From NCBI GenBank assembly GCA_965243605.1, contig CBDEVQ010000124.1:1-44328 (forward strand): a stretch of DNA of 44,328 bases, read 5' to 3'. Below, piece after piece: positions 7,703-17,454 of the stretch (position 1 is its first letter; each line of letters begins with the position of its first letter). The notes beneath the pieces were generated by a model. It did no database searches. It saw only the letters and a list, made by a program, of their open reading frames with translations, and was not told the DNA's origin. This stretch comes from JBMYYR01 sp965243605 (GTDB taxonomy: Bacteria; Bacteroidota; Bacteroidia; Flavobacteriales; CAJXXR01). Both the position numbers and the translations under genes were made by a program.

Positions 7703-8326
7703 CTAACTATTATTTGTCAATTTATTGTTTTTATTGATCTCATCCTGTAGCTGACGCTTTAATTTTTGTTCCTTTTCAAGCGTACTTTTCTTGTATTGTT
7801 CAAATTCATTATCGAGTACATCGTAGCTCCTTTTAGTGTCTACAGTACTTTTATTGCTAGATCTAAATCGAATTACATAAACCGATAACAATAGGAGTAA
7901 CACAATTATGGTAGAGAACATGATTGTATTGTACATTCCTTTTTTAAGTGTCATCCCTAAAAATGAAATCATGTCTTTTTCAGAGTTTGCATCTGATAGT
8001 ACGTTGTTGGTTTCCGTTATTCTTGTTTCTAGAGTAGAAATTTCTTCTTGTTGAGAAACTATTTTACGCTTTGCTTTGTCAATATCAACTGCAAATACAT
8101 TAAGGCTATCATTTAAGTGGGATTTTAAATCTAAAAGCCATGTTTTTTTTACAACTTTAAATTCTTGGTACTTATTAGAGTTGTCAATAATATAATCCAC
8201 CTTAGAAACAAGGTCTAATGTATCTAGAGGTTGGGAAAGAGCTGCATGAAGCGTTTTAGAAGAATTGATGAATACAAATGTAAGTAGTACGAGTTTTAAT
8301 AGATACGCTTTCAGAGTCAATTTCAT
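7703..8326 (-). CDS. Membrane-anchored coiled-coil protein of a conserved flavobacterial family
   Basis: The 207 residues comprise a signal peptide (1-29), a periplasmic segment with conserved-looking DYIIDNSNKYQEFKVVKKTWL (42-64), a heptad-rich coiled coil (about 75-118), SFLGMTLKKGMYNTIMF leading into one transmembrane helix (132-153), and a cytoplasmic coiled coil ending EQKLKRQLQDEIN. From memory, flavobacterial relatives with this layout are often labelled tRNA (guanine-N1)-methyltransferase. Nothing here supports that: there is no SAM-binding or trefoil-knot motif, and the protein is a membrane coiled coil. It is a single-gene unit with its own terminator. A scaffold or signalling role is possible but unknown. 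Confidence 0.8.
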   Translation of the reverse strand: MKLTLKAYLLKLVLLTFVFINSSKTLHAALSQPLDTLDLVSKVDYIIDNSNKYQEFKVVKKTWLLDLKSHLNDSLNVFAVDIDKAKRKIVSQQEEISTLETRITETNNVLSDANSEKDMISFLGMTLKKGMYNTIMFSTIIVLLLLLSVYVIRFRSSNKSTVDTKRSYDVLDNEFEQYKKSTLEKEQKLKRQLQDEINKNNKLTNNS

Positions 8327-8725
8327 TGCTTTTTTAGTTTATAGAGGGAATATGAAAAACAAATTTATAAACATAAATCTAAAAGCAAACATTTTTTAGT
8401 CGAAATCCGATTGTAAATTTCAGTTTTCTAGTTAGAATGGAATATTTATATGGTTTAATACCCATAAACCGTTTAAATATATTTATAAGGTCTTGTCTAA
8501 AATTTTATTTTTGGCCATAAATGAACGTATGTCGGAATAGATTTCATTTTTTTTAAAGGTTATTATTATATCATTATTTACATAAATTGTTAATTATTAA
8601 TGGATTCAATGTTTGACTCAGAAAATAGATATAGAAATCCATTATTTTTTGATGGTAAAAGCGAAATTTATTGAAGACTTTTATTATTTTTAGTTTACTA
8701 ACACGTAAATGTGTTTAGTAAGTAA
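8327..8725. other. AT-rich intergenic region with a hairpin before rel
   Basis: This 399-base divergent region between the coiled-coil gene (minus) and rel (plus) shows no gene or recognised RNA. A hairpin lies at 8695-8721 (TTACTAACAC / GTGTTTAGTAA with one bulged base, loop GTAAAT), ending 5 bases before the rel ATG at 8726, where it could influence translation initiation. TATTTTTG at 8506-8513 matches the -7 consensus but lies far upstream and lacks a properly spaced TTG. Confidence 0.45.
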
Positions 8726-11005
8726 ATGACGAAACATAATGATGTGCCTATGAATATAACAGATACTGTTTATACTGAGAAATATTTAAAAGAGATTGAA
8801 AAAGAATATCAGGATTTATTAATTTCTATTACTGGAGAGCTAGGAGATAGGGACAAACTACTCATTGAAAGAGCTTATGAAATGGCGCGTTATGCACATC
8901 GATTTCAGGCGCGTAAAAGTGGGGAGCCATATATCTTTCATCCAATAGCTGTTGCTCGAATAGTTGCTGAAGAAATAGGACTAGGACCAACGGCCATTGC
9001 TGCAGCATTAATTCACGATGTTGTTGAAGATTCTGATGAGCATAGTTTAATTGATATTGAATTGTCTTTTGGAGCTAAAGTAAGAGACATTATTGATGGT
9101 CTGACTAAAATTCCAAAGATACAAGGAGAAGATGTTTCTAATCAAGCAAGGAACATCCGTAAAATCATGTTAACTCTAATTGATGACCCTCGGGTTGTTT
9201 TTGTAAAGCTAGCTGATAGACTTCATAACATGAGAACAATGGATGCTCAAAAGCCCAGTTCTCAAAAGCGGATTTCATCTATTACTCAATATGTATTTAT
9301 TCCCCTGGCACATAGAATGGGATTATATGCGATTAAATCTGAGTTAGAAGATTTATGTCTAAAATATTTAGAATCCGAAGCGTATCAAGAAATTGTTGAA
9401 AAATTAAATAAGTCCAACGAAGAAAGAGAGGAATACATTACAAAATTTGTAGGATCCATAAAAGAACGTTTAGACTCTAAAACAAAATTAATATTTGATA
9501 TAAAAGGAAGACCAAAATCGATCTATTCCATTTATCAAAAAATGCAGCGACAAGAAGTAAACTTCGAACAAGTTTATGATAAATTGGCTGTTCGGGTAAT
9601 AATAGACATGAAAAAATCTTACCCAGATGAGGAGGATTTATTCTCTCAAGAGAAAATTGCATGTTATACCGTGCTTTCTCAGGTTACAGATTTATACAAG
9701 CCTAATGAAAGACGATTTAGGAATTTTTTATCCAATAAAAAATCCAACGGGTATCAATCATTACACACAACTGTTTTAGGACCTGATAAAAAATGGGTAG
9801 AAGTTCAAATTAGAACCATCCGAATGGATGATATAGCCGAAAAAGGGCTTGCATCGCATTGGAGTTATAAGGAAAATCAAAATGGCGTTAGCGATACCAA
9901 AGATATAGACAGTTTAAATCTATGGTATAAACATATTAGAGAACACCTAGAGAATCCAGAACGTAATGAAATAGACTTCCTAGATGATATTAAATTAAGC
10001 CTTTATCTTAAAGAAATCTCTGTGTATACGCCAAGAGGTGATGTGAAAATGCTACCGAAAGGAGCAACTGTATTAGATTTTGCATTTGATATACATACTG
10101 AATTAGGTGCTAAATGTACAGGGGCAAGGGTAAATGGTAAGATGGTTCCGTTTTCTACCAAATTAGAAAATGGAGATGAGGTTGAAATCTTAAAATCAAA
10201 AAATCAATTTCCGAAAGAAGGGTGGTTAAAACTTGTAATTACCTCAAAAGCGAAAAACAAAATCCGTTCTTCATTAAATATTGAGCGCAAGCGAATAGCG
10301 GAACTAGGTCATGAAGTTTTAATGCGTAAAATGCGTACTTTAAAAATGGATTTTACAGACAAGTTAGTTGCTAAAATGCAACAATACTTTAAAGTGAAAA
10401 CTAGTCATGATTTATACTATAAAGTCGGAAACGAAGAAATAGATAATAAACGATTAAGAGAGTTTAAAGAAGCTCAAGCGAATACTTTAGTTAAGTACTT
10501 TAGAAACCCATTCCGAGTAAAAACCCCGTTATTAAAACCAGAGGCTAAACAATTTGAAAAGCCATTAATTGTATTTGGTGATAAGCACACAAAACTAGAT
10601 TATACATTTACTAAATGTTGCAACCCATTACCTGGAGATGAGGTTTTTGGACTTGTAACCGTGAGTGGAGGAATGAAAATACATGCGAGTAATTGTCCTA
10701 ATGCTCCGCAAATACGAGCGAGTTTAGCACATCGAATTCGAGAGGCTACTTGGATTGATAGTGCCGACCAAACGTTTGAGGCTAATGTGGAGATTTCTGG
10801 TATTGATCAAGTTGGTTTAGTGAATGAGGTTACTCAAATAATTTCGAACTCATTAAATGTTGATATTCGAGGAATTAACATAAAAGGAGACCATGGAGTG
10901 TTTAAAGGTGAGATAACATTAGTGGTAAAGTCAAAAAATCACTTAAATTTGGTGATGGATAGACTAAAATCTATTGAAGGAATTAAAAAAGTAACAAGAC
11001 TTTAA
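8726..11005 (+). CDS. rel: Bifunctional (p)ppGpp synthetase/hydrolase (RelA/SpoT homologue)
   Basis: The 759 residues carry the full long-RSH layout. The HD hydrolase domain has H72 in IFHPIAV, H97-D98 in ALIHDVVEDSD, and D164 in LADRLHNMR, the residues of an active Mn-dependent hydrolase. A synthetase domain follows (about 255-390, RPKSIYSIYQKM, KSNGYQSLHTT, EVQIRT). A TGS domain begins at about 433 (VYTPRGDVKMLPKG), followed by a helical/zinc-finger region (KCCNPLPGDE) and a C-terminal ACT domain (about 685-759). Both catalytic halves appear intact, so it should make and degrade the stringent alarmone. Only 8 bases separate it from thyA. An internal ATG at codon 9 is an alternative start. 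Confidence 0.96.
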   Translation: MTKHNDVPMNITDTVYTEKYLKEIEKEYQDLLISITGELGDRDKLLIERAYEMARYAHRFQARKSGEPYIFHPIAVARIVAEEIGLGPTAIAAALIHDVVEDSDEHSLIDIELSFGAKVRDIIDGLTKIPKIQGEDVSNQARNIRKIMLTLIDDPRVVFVKLADRLHNMRTMDAQKPSSQKRISSITQYVFIPLAHRMGLYAIKSELEDLCLKYLESEAYQEIVEKLNKSNEEREEYITKFVGSIKERLDSKTKLIFDIKGRPKSIYSIYQKMQRQEVNFEQVYDKLAVRVIIDMKKSYPDEEDLFSQEKIACYTVLSQVTDLYKPNERRFRNFLSNKKSNGYQSLHTTVLGPDKKWVEVQIRTIRMDDIAEKGLASHWSYKENQNGVSDTKDIDSLNLWYKHIREHLENPERNEIDFLDDIKLSLYLKEISVYTPRGDVKMLPKGATVLDFAFDIHTELGAKCTGARVNGKMVPFSTKLENGDEVEILKSKNQFPKEGWLKLVITSKAKNKIRSSLNIERKRIAELGHEVLMRKMRTLKMDFTDKLVAKMQQYFKVKTSHDLYYKVGNEEIDNKRLREFKEAQANTLVKYFRNPFRVKTPLLKPEAKQFEKPLIVFGDKHTKLDYTFTKCCNPLPGDEVFGLVTVSGGMKIHASNCPNAPQIRASLAHRIREATWIDSADQTFEANVEISGIDQVGLVNEVTQIISNSLNVDIRGINIKGDHGVFKGEITLVVKSKNHLNLVMDRLKSIEGIKKVTRL

Positions 11006-11013
11006 ATAAAAGT

Positions 11014-11811
11014 ATGAAAGCATACCTTAACCTTATTGAAACCATTTTAGAAAATGGAGTAGATAAAAGTGATCGTACTGGTACTGGAACCAGAAGTATT
11101 TTTGGACATCAAATGCGTTTCAATTTACAAGAGGGTTTCCCGATGGTAACCACCAAAAAATTACATTTACGTTCTATAATACACGAACTACTTTGGTTTT
11201 TGAAAGGCGAAACAAACATTGAGTACTTAAAAGAGAATAAGGTAAGAATTTGGGATGAATGGGCTGATGAAAATGGAGAGCTAGGTCCTGTTTATGGTAA
11301 ACAATGGAGAAGTTGGTCTACAAGCAATGCCAATCAAACCATAGATCAAATTACAGAAGCGGTTAATCAAATCAAGAATAATCCAGATTCAAGACGAATT
11401 ATTGTTTCGGCTTGGAATCCTACAGATATTCCTGAAATGGCCTTAGCACCCTGTCATGCATTATTTCAGTTTTATGTGGTTGATGGTAAATTATCGTGTC
11501 AATTATACCAAAGAAGTGCCGATGTATTTTTAGGTGTTCCATTTAATATTGCATCTTATGCATTATTAACCATGATGATGGCTCAAGTTTGCGATTTAGA
11601 ATATGGAGATTTTATTCATACCTTTGGTGATGCTCACATTTATAGCAACCATATGGAACAAGTAAATTTACAACTTACCAGAGATCCAAAACCATTACCT
11701 CAAATGAAGCTTAATCCTGATGTTAAAAATATTTTTGATTTCACGATTGACGATTTCACATTAGAGAATTATGAATCTCATCCACATATTAAAGGTTTAG
11801 TATCGGTATAA
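11014..11811 (+). CDS. thyA: Thymidylate synthase
   Basis: The 265-residue ThyA makes dTMP from dUMP with methylene-tetrahydrofolate, releasing dihydrofolate. The catalytic Cys is C147 in LAPCHALFQFYV. The arginine pair in DSRRIIVSAWNP binds the phosphate, and the QRSADVFLGVPFNIASYALL block is intact. Length matches the short bacterial form (264 in E. coli). It starts 8 bases after rel and ends 2 bases before folA, so the three are almost certainly one transcript. The thyA-folA pairing is common because the dihydrofolate produced must be re-reduced by FolA; the attachment to rel is less usual. Confidence 0.97.
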   Translation: MKAYLNLIETILENGVDKSDRTGTGTRSIFGHQMRFNLQEGFPMVTTKKLHLRSIIHELLWFLKGETNIEYLKENKVRIWDEWADENGELGPVYGKQWRSWSTSNANQTIDQITEAVNQIKNNPDSRRIIVSAWNPTDIPEMALAPCHALFQFYVVDGKLSCQLYQRSADVFLGVPFNIASYALLTMMMAQVCDLEYGDFIHTFGDAHIYSNHMEQVNLQLTRDPKPLPQMKLNPDVKNIFDFTIDDFTLENYESHPHIKGLVSV

Positions 11812-11813
11812 TT

Positions 11814-12335
11814 ATGAAGATATCATTAATTGTTGCCGTAGCAGAAAACGGAGGTATAGGAAAGGATAACGATTTACTATGGCATTTGCCCATAGATATG
11901 AAACACTTTAAATCGACAACTTCAGGACATCCAATAATTACTGGACGAAAGAACTATGAATCAATTCCTGAAAGATTCAGACCGTTACCCAAACGTGATA
12001 ATATAGTGGTTACCACACAAACCAACTTACAATATGATACGCATCCAAGTTTACATATTGTACATTCTATAGACCAAGCAATAGATACATGTAAGTCTCT
12101 CAATCATAACGGAGAAATCTTTGTGATAGGAGGCGGACAAATATACAAACAAGTACTAGATGCTAATCTTGTAGACACAATGTATATTACACATGTTCAT
12201 GCTAAATTTGATGCAGATACTTTTTTTCCAGAGGTGAATAATAAGCGCTGGAAAAAGATATCAGAAGATTTTTATCCAAAATCAAATGAAACAGAATTTG
12301 CATTTAGTATTTGTAAATACGAGAAAATAGAGTAA
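11814..12335 (+). CDS. folA: Dihydrofolate reductase
   Basis: The 173-residue enzyme reduces dihydrofolate to tetrahydrofolate with NADPH. Visible motifs are AVAENGGIGKDNDLLWHLP near the N-terminus (Met20-type loop), D28 as the substrate acid, GRKNYESIPERFRPLP, and the cofactor glycine motif VIGGGQIYKQ. Length is slightly above the 159 residues of E. coli FolA but normal for Bacteroidota. It starts 2 bases after the thyA stop and is the last gene of the rel-thyA-folA unit. Confidence 0.96.
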   Translation: MKISLIVAVAENGGIGKDNDLLWHLPIDMKHFKSTTSGHPIITGRKNYESIPERFRPLPKRDNIVVTTQTNLQYDTHPSLHIVHSIDQAIDTCKSLNHNGEIFVIGGGQIYKQVLDANLVDTMYITHVHAKFDADTFFPEVNNKRWKKISEDFYPKSNETEFAFSICKYEKIE

Positions 12336-12391
12336 TATTACTCTTTGGATTTTAATATTAGTGTATTAGAATCTATTTATATATTTTTAAG

Positions 12392-12420
12392 AAACAATTG
12401 TTCTATAAAGCAATTGTTTT
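12392..12420 (+). terminator. Probable terminator of the rel-thyA-folA unit
   Basis: AAACAATTG (12392-12400) and CAATTGTTT (12411-12419) form a 9-bp AT-rich stem with a 10-base loop, followed by a short TT and an A-run. The stem is weak, so termination efficiency is uncertain. Confidence 0.5.
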
Positions 12421-12460
12421 AAAAAAAATAAACTTTTATTTTTTCTAAATCGTAAAAACG

Positions 12461-15400
12461 ATGAGATTTAACTTAACGTCACTTGCCATTTTAGCTGTAA
12501 GCTTCGGATTTCAAGCGAACGCTCAGAAATGGAAAACTTTACTATCTGAAGGAGCCCCTTATTCAGAAGTAGTTTCAACCTTCGATAAAGAATGGGGAGA
12601 TAAACCTTACGAAAGACATCAAGGGTTTAAACCTTTTTATCGCTACAAAAATTTTTGGGAACCACGATTAACTGCCGATGGAGAAATACCATCTAAAAGA
12701 GCCATGTATCAAGCGCAAGCGGAATACATGAGTGCTTTTCAGCAACCTATTGTTACTGGAGATGAAGATGCAGGGTTCTGGAGAACAGAAGGACCATTTA
12801 ATCATGTAAATACAGACTCTTGGTCTCATGGACAAGGTCGTGTAAATGTTGTAGTTGAAGATCCTAACGATCCGAATACTATATATATAGGAGCTCCTGA
12901 TGGAGGACTTTGGCGTTCTGCGGATGCAGGGTCAACTTGGTCTCCATTAATTGATGATTTTTCTAGATTAGGAATTTCGGATATTGTTATTGATTTTAAC
13001 GATTCTCAAACTATTTATATTGCCACTGGAGATGCCGATGGAGGAGATGCACAAGCTATTGGAGTTTGGAAATCGACTGATGGAGGTAATGCCTGGGCAG
13101 AAGTAGGAGATATAAATTCGTCTAGAATATATAAAATTGAAATGGATCCCGATGATTCTAATCGATTATTAGCCGCTTGTAATGATGGACTTTACAGAAC
13201 TACAGATGGTGGAACCACTTGGACTGAAGTTTATACTGAAAAAGTAAGAGACGTACAGTTTAGTGTTGGAGATAATGATCAAAATGCATTCGCCGTTACT
13301 GGAGGATCTTTTATTAGATCTACGGATAATGGTGCAACATGGGTAGAGATTAGTGCTGGTATAGATACAGATTATAACCATATGCGATTAGACGTCACTA
13401 AAGATGACTCTAGTTACGTATATGTGGTTGCAGCAGGTTCAGGATTTTCAGGGACACAATATTCTGGTATATACAAATCTACAGATGCAGGATTAACGTT
13501 TACGCAAATTCATGACCCAGCAACCGAAGATTTATTTAGTGCTTCGGGTCAAGCATGGTACGATTTAGATTTGGCAGTTGATCAGAACGATAAAAATACC
13601 TTAGCTGTAGGTGTATTAAACATTTGGAGATCTACCGATGGTGGTGTTTCTTGGACAGAAATTAATAACTGGTCTACAACAGAAGGACCAGCATATACAC
13701 ATGCCGATATTCATTATTTAAAATGGCATGGAGATAACCTATACTGTGGATCTGATGGTGGTATCTATAAATCGACCAATGATGGTTCTAACTTTATAGA
13801 TTTAACGGCAGGTTTACCAATTGGACAATATTACGATCTGGATGTCTATCAAGATGATCCTTCTTATATGGCCGGTGGATTACAAGATAATGGTGGTTAC
13901 TATTTTGATGGTACATGGAAAAACTATTATGGAGCAGATGGTATGGTTGCGTTATTTAACCAATCAGATTCATCTAATGTATATGGTATGATCCAAAATG
14001 GAACGTTGTACTCAACATCTAACTTTGGAGAAACCAATACACCTTTAGGAAATCCAGGAATAGATGGACAATGGGTTACACCAATGGAATGGGATAAAGT
14101 AAATAACCGTGTCATTGTTGGGTACGATAAATTATATGAGCGTACAGCAACCTTAGGTTGGAATGCTATTTCTACGTTTACATTCCCTGCAAATCTTGGT
14201 GAAATAGAACTTTATCAAGATGAGACAAACACCATGTTAGTAAGTACAAACTACGATGGTGTATTTTTAACTACAGACGGTGGAACGAACTGGTCTAATG
14301 TTACAACCAATATGCCTAATAGTGGAAGTTTCATTAAAGATATTGAGTTTGATGAAGCCGATTCTAGCCATTTCTTTGTATTACAATCGTACAATATGTA
14401 CGAAACATCGGATGCTGGTTTAACTTGGACTGAAATTTCAGGTTCTCTTCCATCAACTGTATTTAACGATATTGAGATGGATCATTCTCAAACGAATAAA
14501 TCGTTATACTTGGCAACAGATGTTGCTGTTCATTATTACAATACTACGTTAGGAGACTGGATTCCTTACAACAATAATTTACCTAGTGTAAGTGTATCTG
14601 ACATTGAAATTCTTTCAAATTTTGATGCTATCAGAATCTCAACATATGGTCGAGGTATTTATGCTTCAAGACTTTATGACAAAACGATCCACAAGAATGA
14701 TGCTCAAGCATTATCAGTTGGTTTAGGTATAGATACGTTATGTTCTCCTCAAGAGTTACCACTAAATGTAGAATTTAAGAATAGAGCTTGGGATACCATT
14801 GTTTCTATTTCTTACGATGTTTTAGTGGATAACGTTTCAATATTAACATCAACATGGAATGGTGAATTATTACCTTTCCAAACGGTAGAGTTAACAACAC
14901 CAGATGTGAATTTAACGGCTGGAGATCATGATGTTAAGTTCGTATTGTCACAACCTAATGGAATAGTAGATTCTTATTTACCTAACGATACAATAGAAAC
15001 ATCAATATTTGTAGAAAATGGTGTCGATGTAAATACAGTAAGCCTATCTTTAGGATTAGATAACTTTCCAGGAGAAACATCTTGGGTATTATTAAATGCA
15101 GATAACGATACGATAGATTCTAGAGAAGTTGGTTATTATACGGAAGATTTCTTTGTAGATATTCAGAGATACTGTTTAGATGATGGTTGTTATACATTTA
15201 AAATAATGGATGCACTGGAAGACTATTCAGGAGCATACTCAATGACAACGGTTGGTGGAATACAAGTATTTGAATATTCTGCGGGTAACTTTGGCGCTGA
15301 AAATGTTCACCCTTTCTGTTTACCAATTAACAGTGAAGCACCAATTGCAAATTTTGCAGCAGCAGATTCAACACTTTGTTTAGGTACAGAAGTTCAATTT

Positions 15401-17266
15401 TCAGATTCATCAGAAAATGAACCAACATCATGGTCTTGGACCTTTACAGGAGGTACACCTTCTATATCAACGGATCAAAACCCAATTATCACCTACAACA
15501 ACTCTGGAACATTTGATGTACAGTTAATTGTTGAAAATGCCTTTGGTATTGATACTTTAAACTCTTTAGCATTAATTGAAGTGTATGAAGAAGTTGAATA
15601 TGTATTTGAACAACTTATGGATCCAGGTCAAGTTTGTATGGATTCTGTAATTAACATTTTGTCGCCAGTAGAAGCTGGATCTGATTATTCATACGTGTGG
15701 ATGGATATGACAGGTGCAATTGTTTCTGAAATGGATACATTTGTTGCATTCACTCCTGGAGATTATCAATTTGAAGTATTTGATTCAAATGGATGTACTA
15801 GTGGATTAGATACTATTAATGTTGCACTTAACGACATTGAAATTGTATTTGACATTACTGAATCTCAATGTTTAGGATTTGATAATGGATCGATTAGTAC
15901 AACGGTAACAGGATCTTCTGGTCCTTTTATTATCACATGGTCAGACACGGCATTAGGTGCAAATTTAGATGTAGATGAATTACAAGCTGGAGACTATACA
16001 ATTACGATTGAAGATACAAATGGTTGTATTGCAACATCAACAGCTACTATTACTAACCAATTAAATTTCCACTTTAATATGGGTATCTTAAACCACTCAA
16101 CGTGTTTAGGTGGTAGTGATGGTTCAATTGGAGTTACCATGACTGGAGGACAACCTCCATATACATATTTATGGAGTTTTAGTCCTTTAGAAAATGTAGA
16201 CACTATTTATACAGCACCTGCTGGAGACCACGTGCTTACCATTACGGATAACAATGGGTGTATGCACATTGAAGAGTTTACTATAAATGATGGATACCAA
16301 CCTGTTATTATTCCAACAGTTATCAATGAAAATTGTGAAAATGGGTTCGATGGACAAATCTTTATTAATGTGTTAGGAGGTATACCACCTTATACATATG
16401 AATGGAGTGAAAATTTACCAGACACCAATGTAGTAACTGGGTTAACAGGAGGAATTTATTCTGTAAACGTTATTGACTCTAACGGATGTTCTAACACAAT
16501 CCAAATGACAGTTGGAACGAATCATGTGTTTGATGCAAATTATGTAGTTACAGATGAAACTTGTGACGACTATTACGATGGTGCAATTGAAGCAACAATT
16601 ACAGGTGGAGTACAACCATATACTCTAGACTGGTTAAACGTTCCTAATTCAGGTAATGATTTATCAATTGATAGTTTAACAACAGGTACTTACTATTTAT
16701 CTATTACTGGAGCTAACGGATGTCAACGTACTGATACAATAATCGTTGATATTGAAACACCAATTGTACCATTCTTTTCGCCATCAGCACCATATTTATA
16801 CTTAGATGTAGATCCTACATTTACATTTGATAATCTATCTACTGGTGGATTGTCTTACTCATGGAGCTTTGGAGATGGTAACTTCTCAACAGATGAATCG
16901 CCAACACATACATATACAGAAGTAGGAGACTATTTTGTTAAGTTAACGGTGTTTAATGGATTCTGTTCTAGAGATTATACATTCATGGTATCTGTATATC
17001 CACATATTGGTTTAGAAGATATTGATGTAAATGCCTTTGAAATCCTTCCGAATCCAAATAAGGGTACATTCTCTATAGATCTTGCAACGGATTATAAAGA
17101 TGGAAGAGTAGAAATTTATGATGTTACAGGTCGTTTAGTCCATAAACAAGACGTTATAAAAGGAATTAACAAATTTGAGATTCTTGATTTAAAAAGAGGG
17201 TCTTACTTAGTGAACTTGTTTAATGGTGAAATACGATTAACCACAGAAAAGTTAGTTATAGACTAG
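12461..17266 (+). CDS. Giant T9SS-secreted protein: beta-propeller, PKD domains and SprB-like repeats
   Basis: The 1601 residues begin with a signal peptide (1-21). Residues about 60-745 hold nine or so Asp-box/BNR motifs of the form S-T-D-x-G-x-T-W (for example STDGGVSWTEI, TTDGGTNWSNV), predicting one or two sortilin/sialidase-type beta-propellers. A PKD domain follows at about 960-1035, then four SprB-like repeats (about 1126-1430; cores NGCxxxxT and GGxxPYTYxW), a second PKD at 1450-1505 with SWSFGDGNFST, and a type A T9SS sorting domain (1522-1601, LPNPNKGTFSID to the C-terminus). It is therefore exported through the outer membrane and released or attached. Enzymatic activity is not evident; adhesion or polymer binding is likely. 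It is monocistronic and ends in a strong terminator. Confidence 0.9.
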   Translation: MRFNLTSLAILAVSFGFQANAQKWKTLLSEGAPYSEVVSTFDKEWGDKPYERHQGFKPFYRYKNFWEPRLTADGEIPSKRAMYQAQAEYMSAFQQPIVTGDEDAGFWRTEGPFNHVNTDSWSHGQGRVNVVVEDPNDPNTIYIGAPDGGLWRSADAGSTWSPLIDDFSRLGISDIVIDFNDSQTIYIATGDADGGDAQAIGVWKSTDGGNAWAEVGDINSSRIYKIEMDPDDSNRLLAACNDGLYRTTDGGTTWTEVYTEKVRDVQFSVGDNDQNAFAVTGGSFIRSTDNGATWVEISAGIDTDYNHMRLDVTKDDSSYVYVVAAGSGFSGTQYSGIYKSTDAGLTFTQIHDPATEDLFSASGQAWYDLDLAVDQNDKNTLAVGVLNIWRSTDGGVSWTEINNWSTTEGPAYTHADIHYLKWHGDNLYCGSDGGIYKSTNDGSNFIDLTAGLPIGQYYDLDVYQDDPSYMAGGLQDNGGYYFDGTWKNYYGADGMVALFNQSDSSNVYGMIQNGTLYSTSNFGETNTPLGNPGIDGQWVTPMEWDKVNNRVIVGYDKLYERTATLGWNAISTFTFPANLGEIELYQDETNTMLVSTNYDGVFLTTDGGTNWSNVTTNMPNSGSFIKDIEFDEADSSHFFVLQSYNMYETSDAGLTWTEISGSLPSTVFNDIEMDHSQTNKSLYLATDVAVHYYNTTLGDWIPYNNNLPSVSVSDIEILSNFDAIRISTYGRGIYASRLYDKTIHKNDAQALSVGLGIDTLCSPQELPLNVEFKNRAWDTIVSISYDVLVDNVSILTSTWNGELLPFQTVELTTPDVNLTAGDHDVKFVLSQPNGIVDSYLPNDTIETSIFVENGVDVNTVSLSLGLDNFPGETSWVLLNADNDTIDSREVGYYTEDFFVDIQRYCLDDGCYTFKIMDALEDYSGAYSMTTVGGIQVFEYSAGNFGAENVHPFCLPINSEAPIANFAAADSTLCLGTEVQFSDSSENEPTSWSWTFTGGTPSISTDQNPIITYNNSGTFDVQLIVENAFGIDTLNSLALIEVYEEVEYVFEQLMDPGQVCMDSVINILSPVEAGSDYSYVWMDMTGAIVSEMDTFVAFTPGDYQFEVFDSNGCTSGLDTINVALNDIEIVFDITESQCLGFDNGSISTTVTGSSGPFIITWSDTALGANLDVDELQAGDYTITIEDTNGCIATSTATITNQLNFHFNMGILNHSTCLGGSDGSIGVTMTGGQPPYTYLWSFSPLENVDTIYTAPAGDHVLTITDNNGCMHIEEFTINDGYQPVIIPTVINENCENGFDGQIFINVLGGIPPYTYEWSENLPDTNVVTGLTGGIYSVNVIDSNGCSNTIQMTVGTNHVFDANYVVTDETCDDYYDGAIEATITGGVQPYTLDWLNVPNSGNDLSIDSLTTGTYYLSITGANGCQRTDTIIVDIETPIVPFFSPSAPYLYLDVDPTFTFDNLSTGGLSYSWSFGDGNFSTDESPTHTYTEVGDYFVKLTVFNGFCSRDYTFMVSVYPHIGLEDIDVNAFEILPNPNKGTFSIDLATDYKDGRVEIYDVTGRLVHKQDVIKGINKFEILDLKRGSYLVNLFNGEIRLTTEKLVID

Positions 17267-17286
17267 TCATAAACAATTAAATATTT

Positions 17287-17321
17287 AAAAAGCTATCTGA
17301 TTATCAGATAGCTTTTTTGTT
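17287..17321 (+). terminator. Intrinsic terminator of the T9SS protein gene
   Basis: AAAAAGCTATCTGA and TCAGATAGCTTTTT form a 14-bp stem with loop TTA, followed by more T. It starts about 20 bases after the stop codon at 17266. Confidence 0.9.
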
Positions 17322-17382
17322 TTAAGGACAAAAAGGCCATTCCCTCATTAATAATAAAGGGAAAACGAATAGAAATTCCTAT

Positions 17383-17412
17383 AAAAAAAGAGTTTCAAAA
17401 CTTCAGAAACTC
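17383..17412 (-). terminator. Minus-strand terminator-like hairpin upstream of serS
   Basis: Read on the minus strand, GAGTTTC, a 9-base loop and GAAACTC are followed by TTTTTTTAT (plus positions 17383-17412). It would stop transcription entering leftwards, yet no minus-strand gene lies to the right, so it may end an antisense transcript or be coincidental. Confidence 0.4.
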
Positions 17413-17423
17413 AATAAAACCAT

Positions 17424-17431
17424 TAATTTTG
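17424..17431 (+). promoter_or_regulatory. -7 box of serS
   Basis: TAATTTTG matches TAnnTTTG and ends 23 bases before the ATG at 17455. No TTG is visible at the usual -33 spacing. Confidence 0.5.
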
Positions 17432-17454
17432 TTCATTCAATAAAATTTGAAGAT

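Noticed and set aside
13169..16203. Minus-strand open frames inside the 1601-residue gene
   Set aside because: They are short, lie opposite a well-supported gene and show no domains or start signals.
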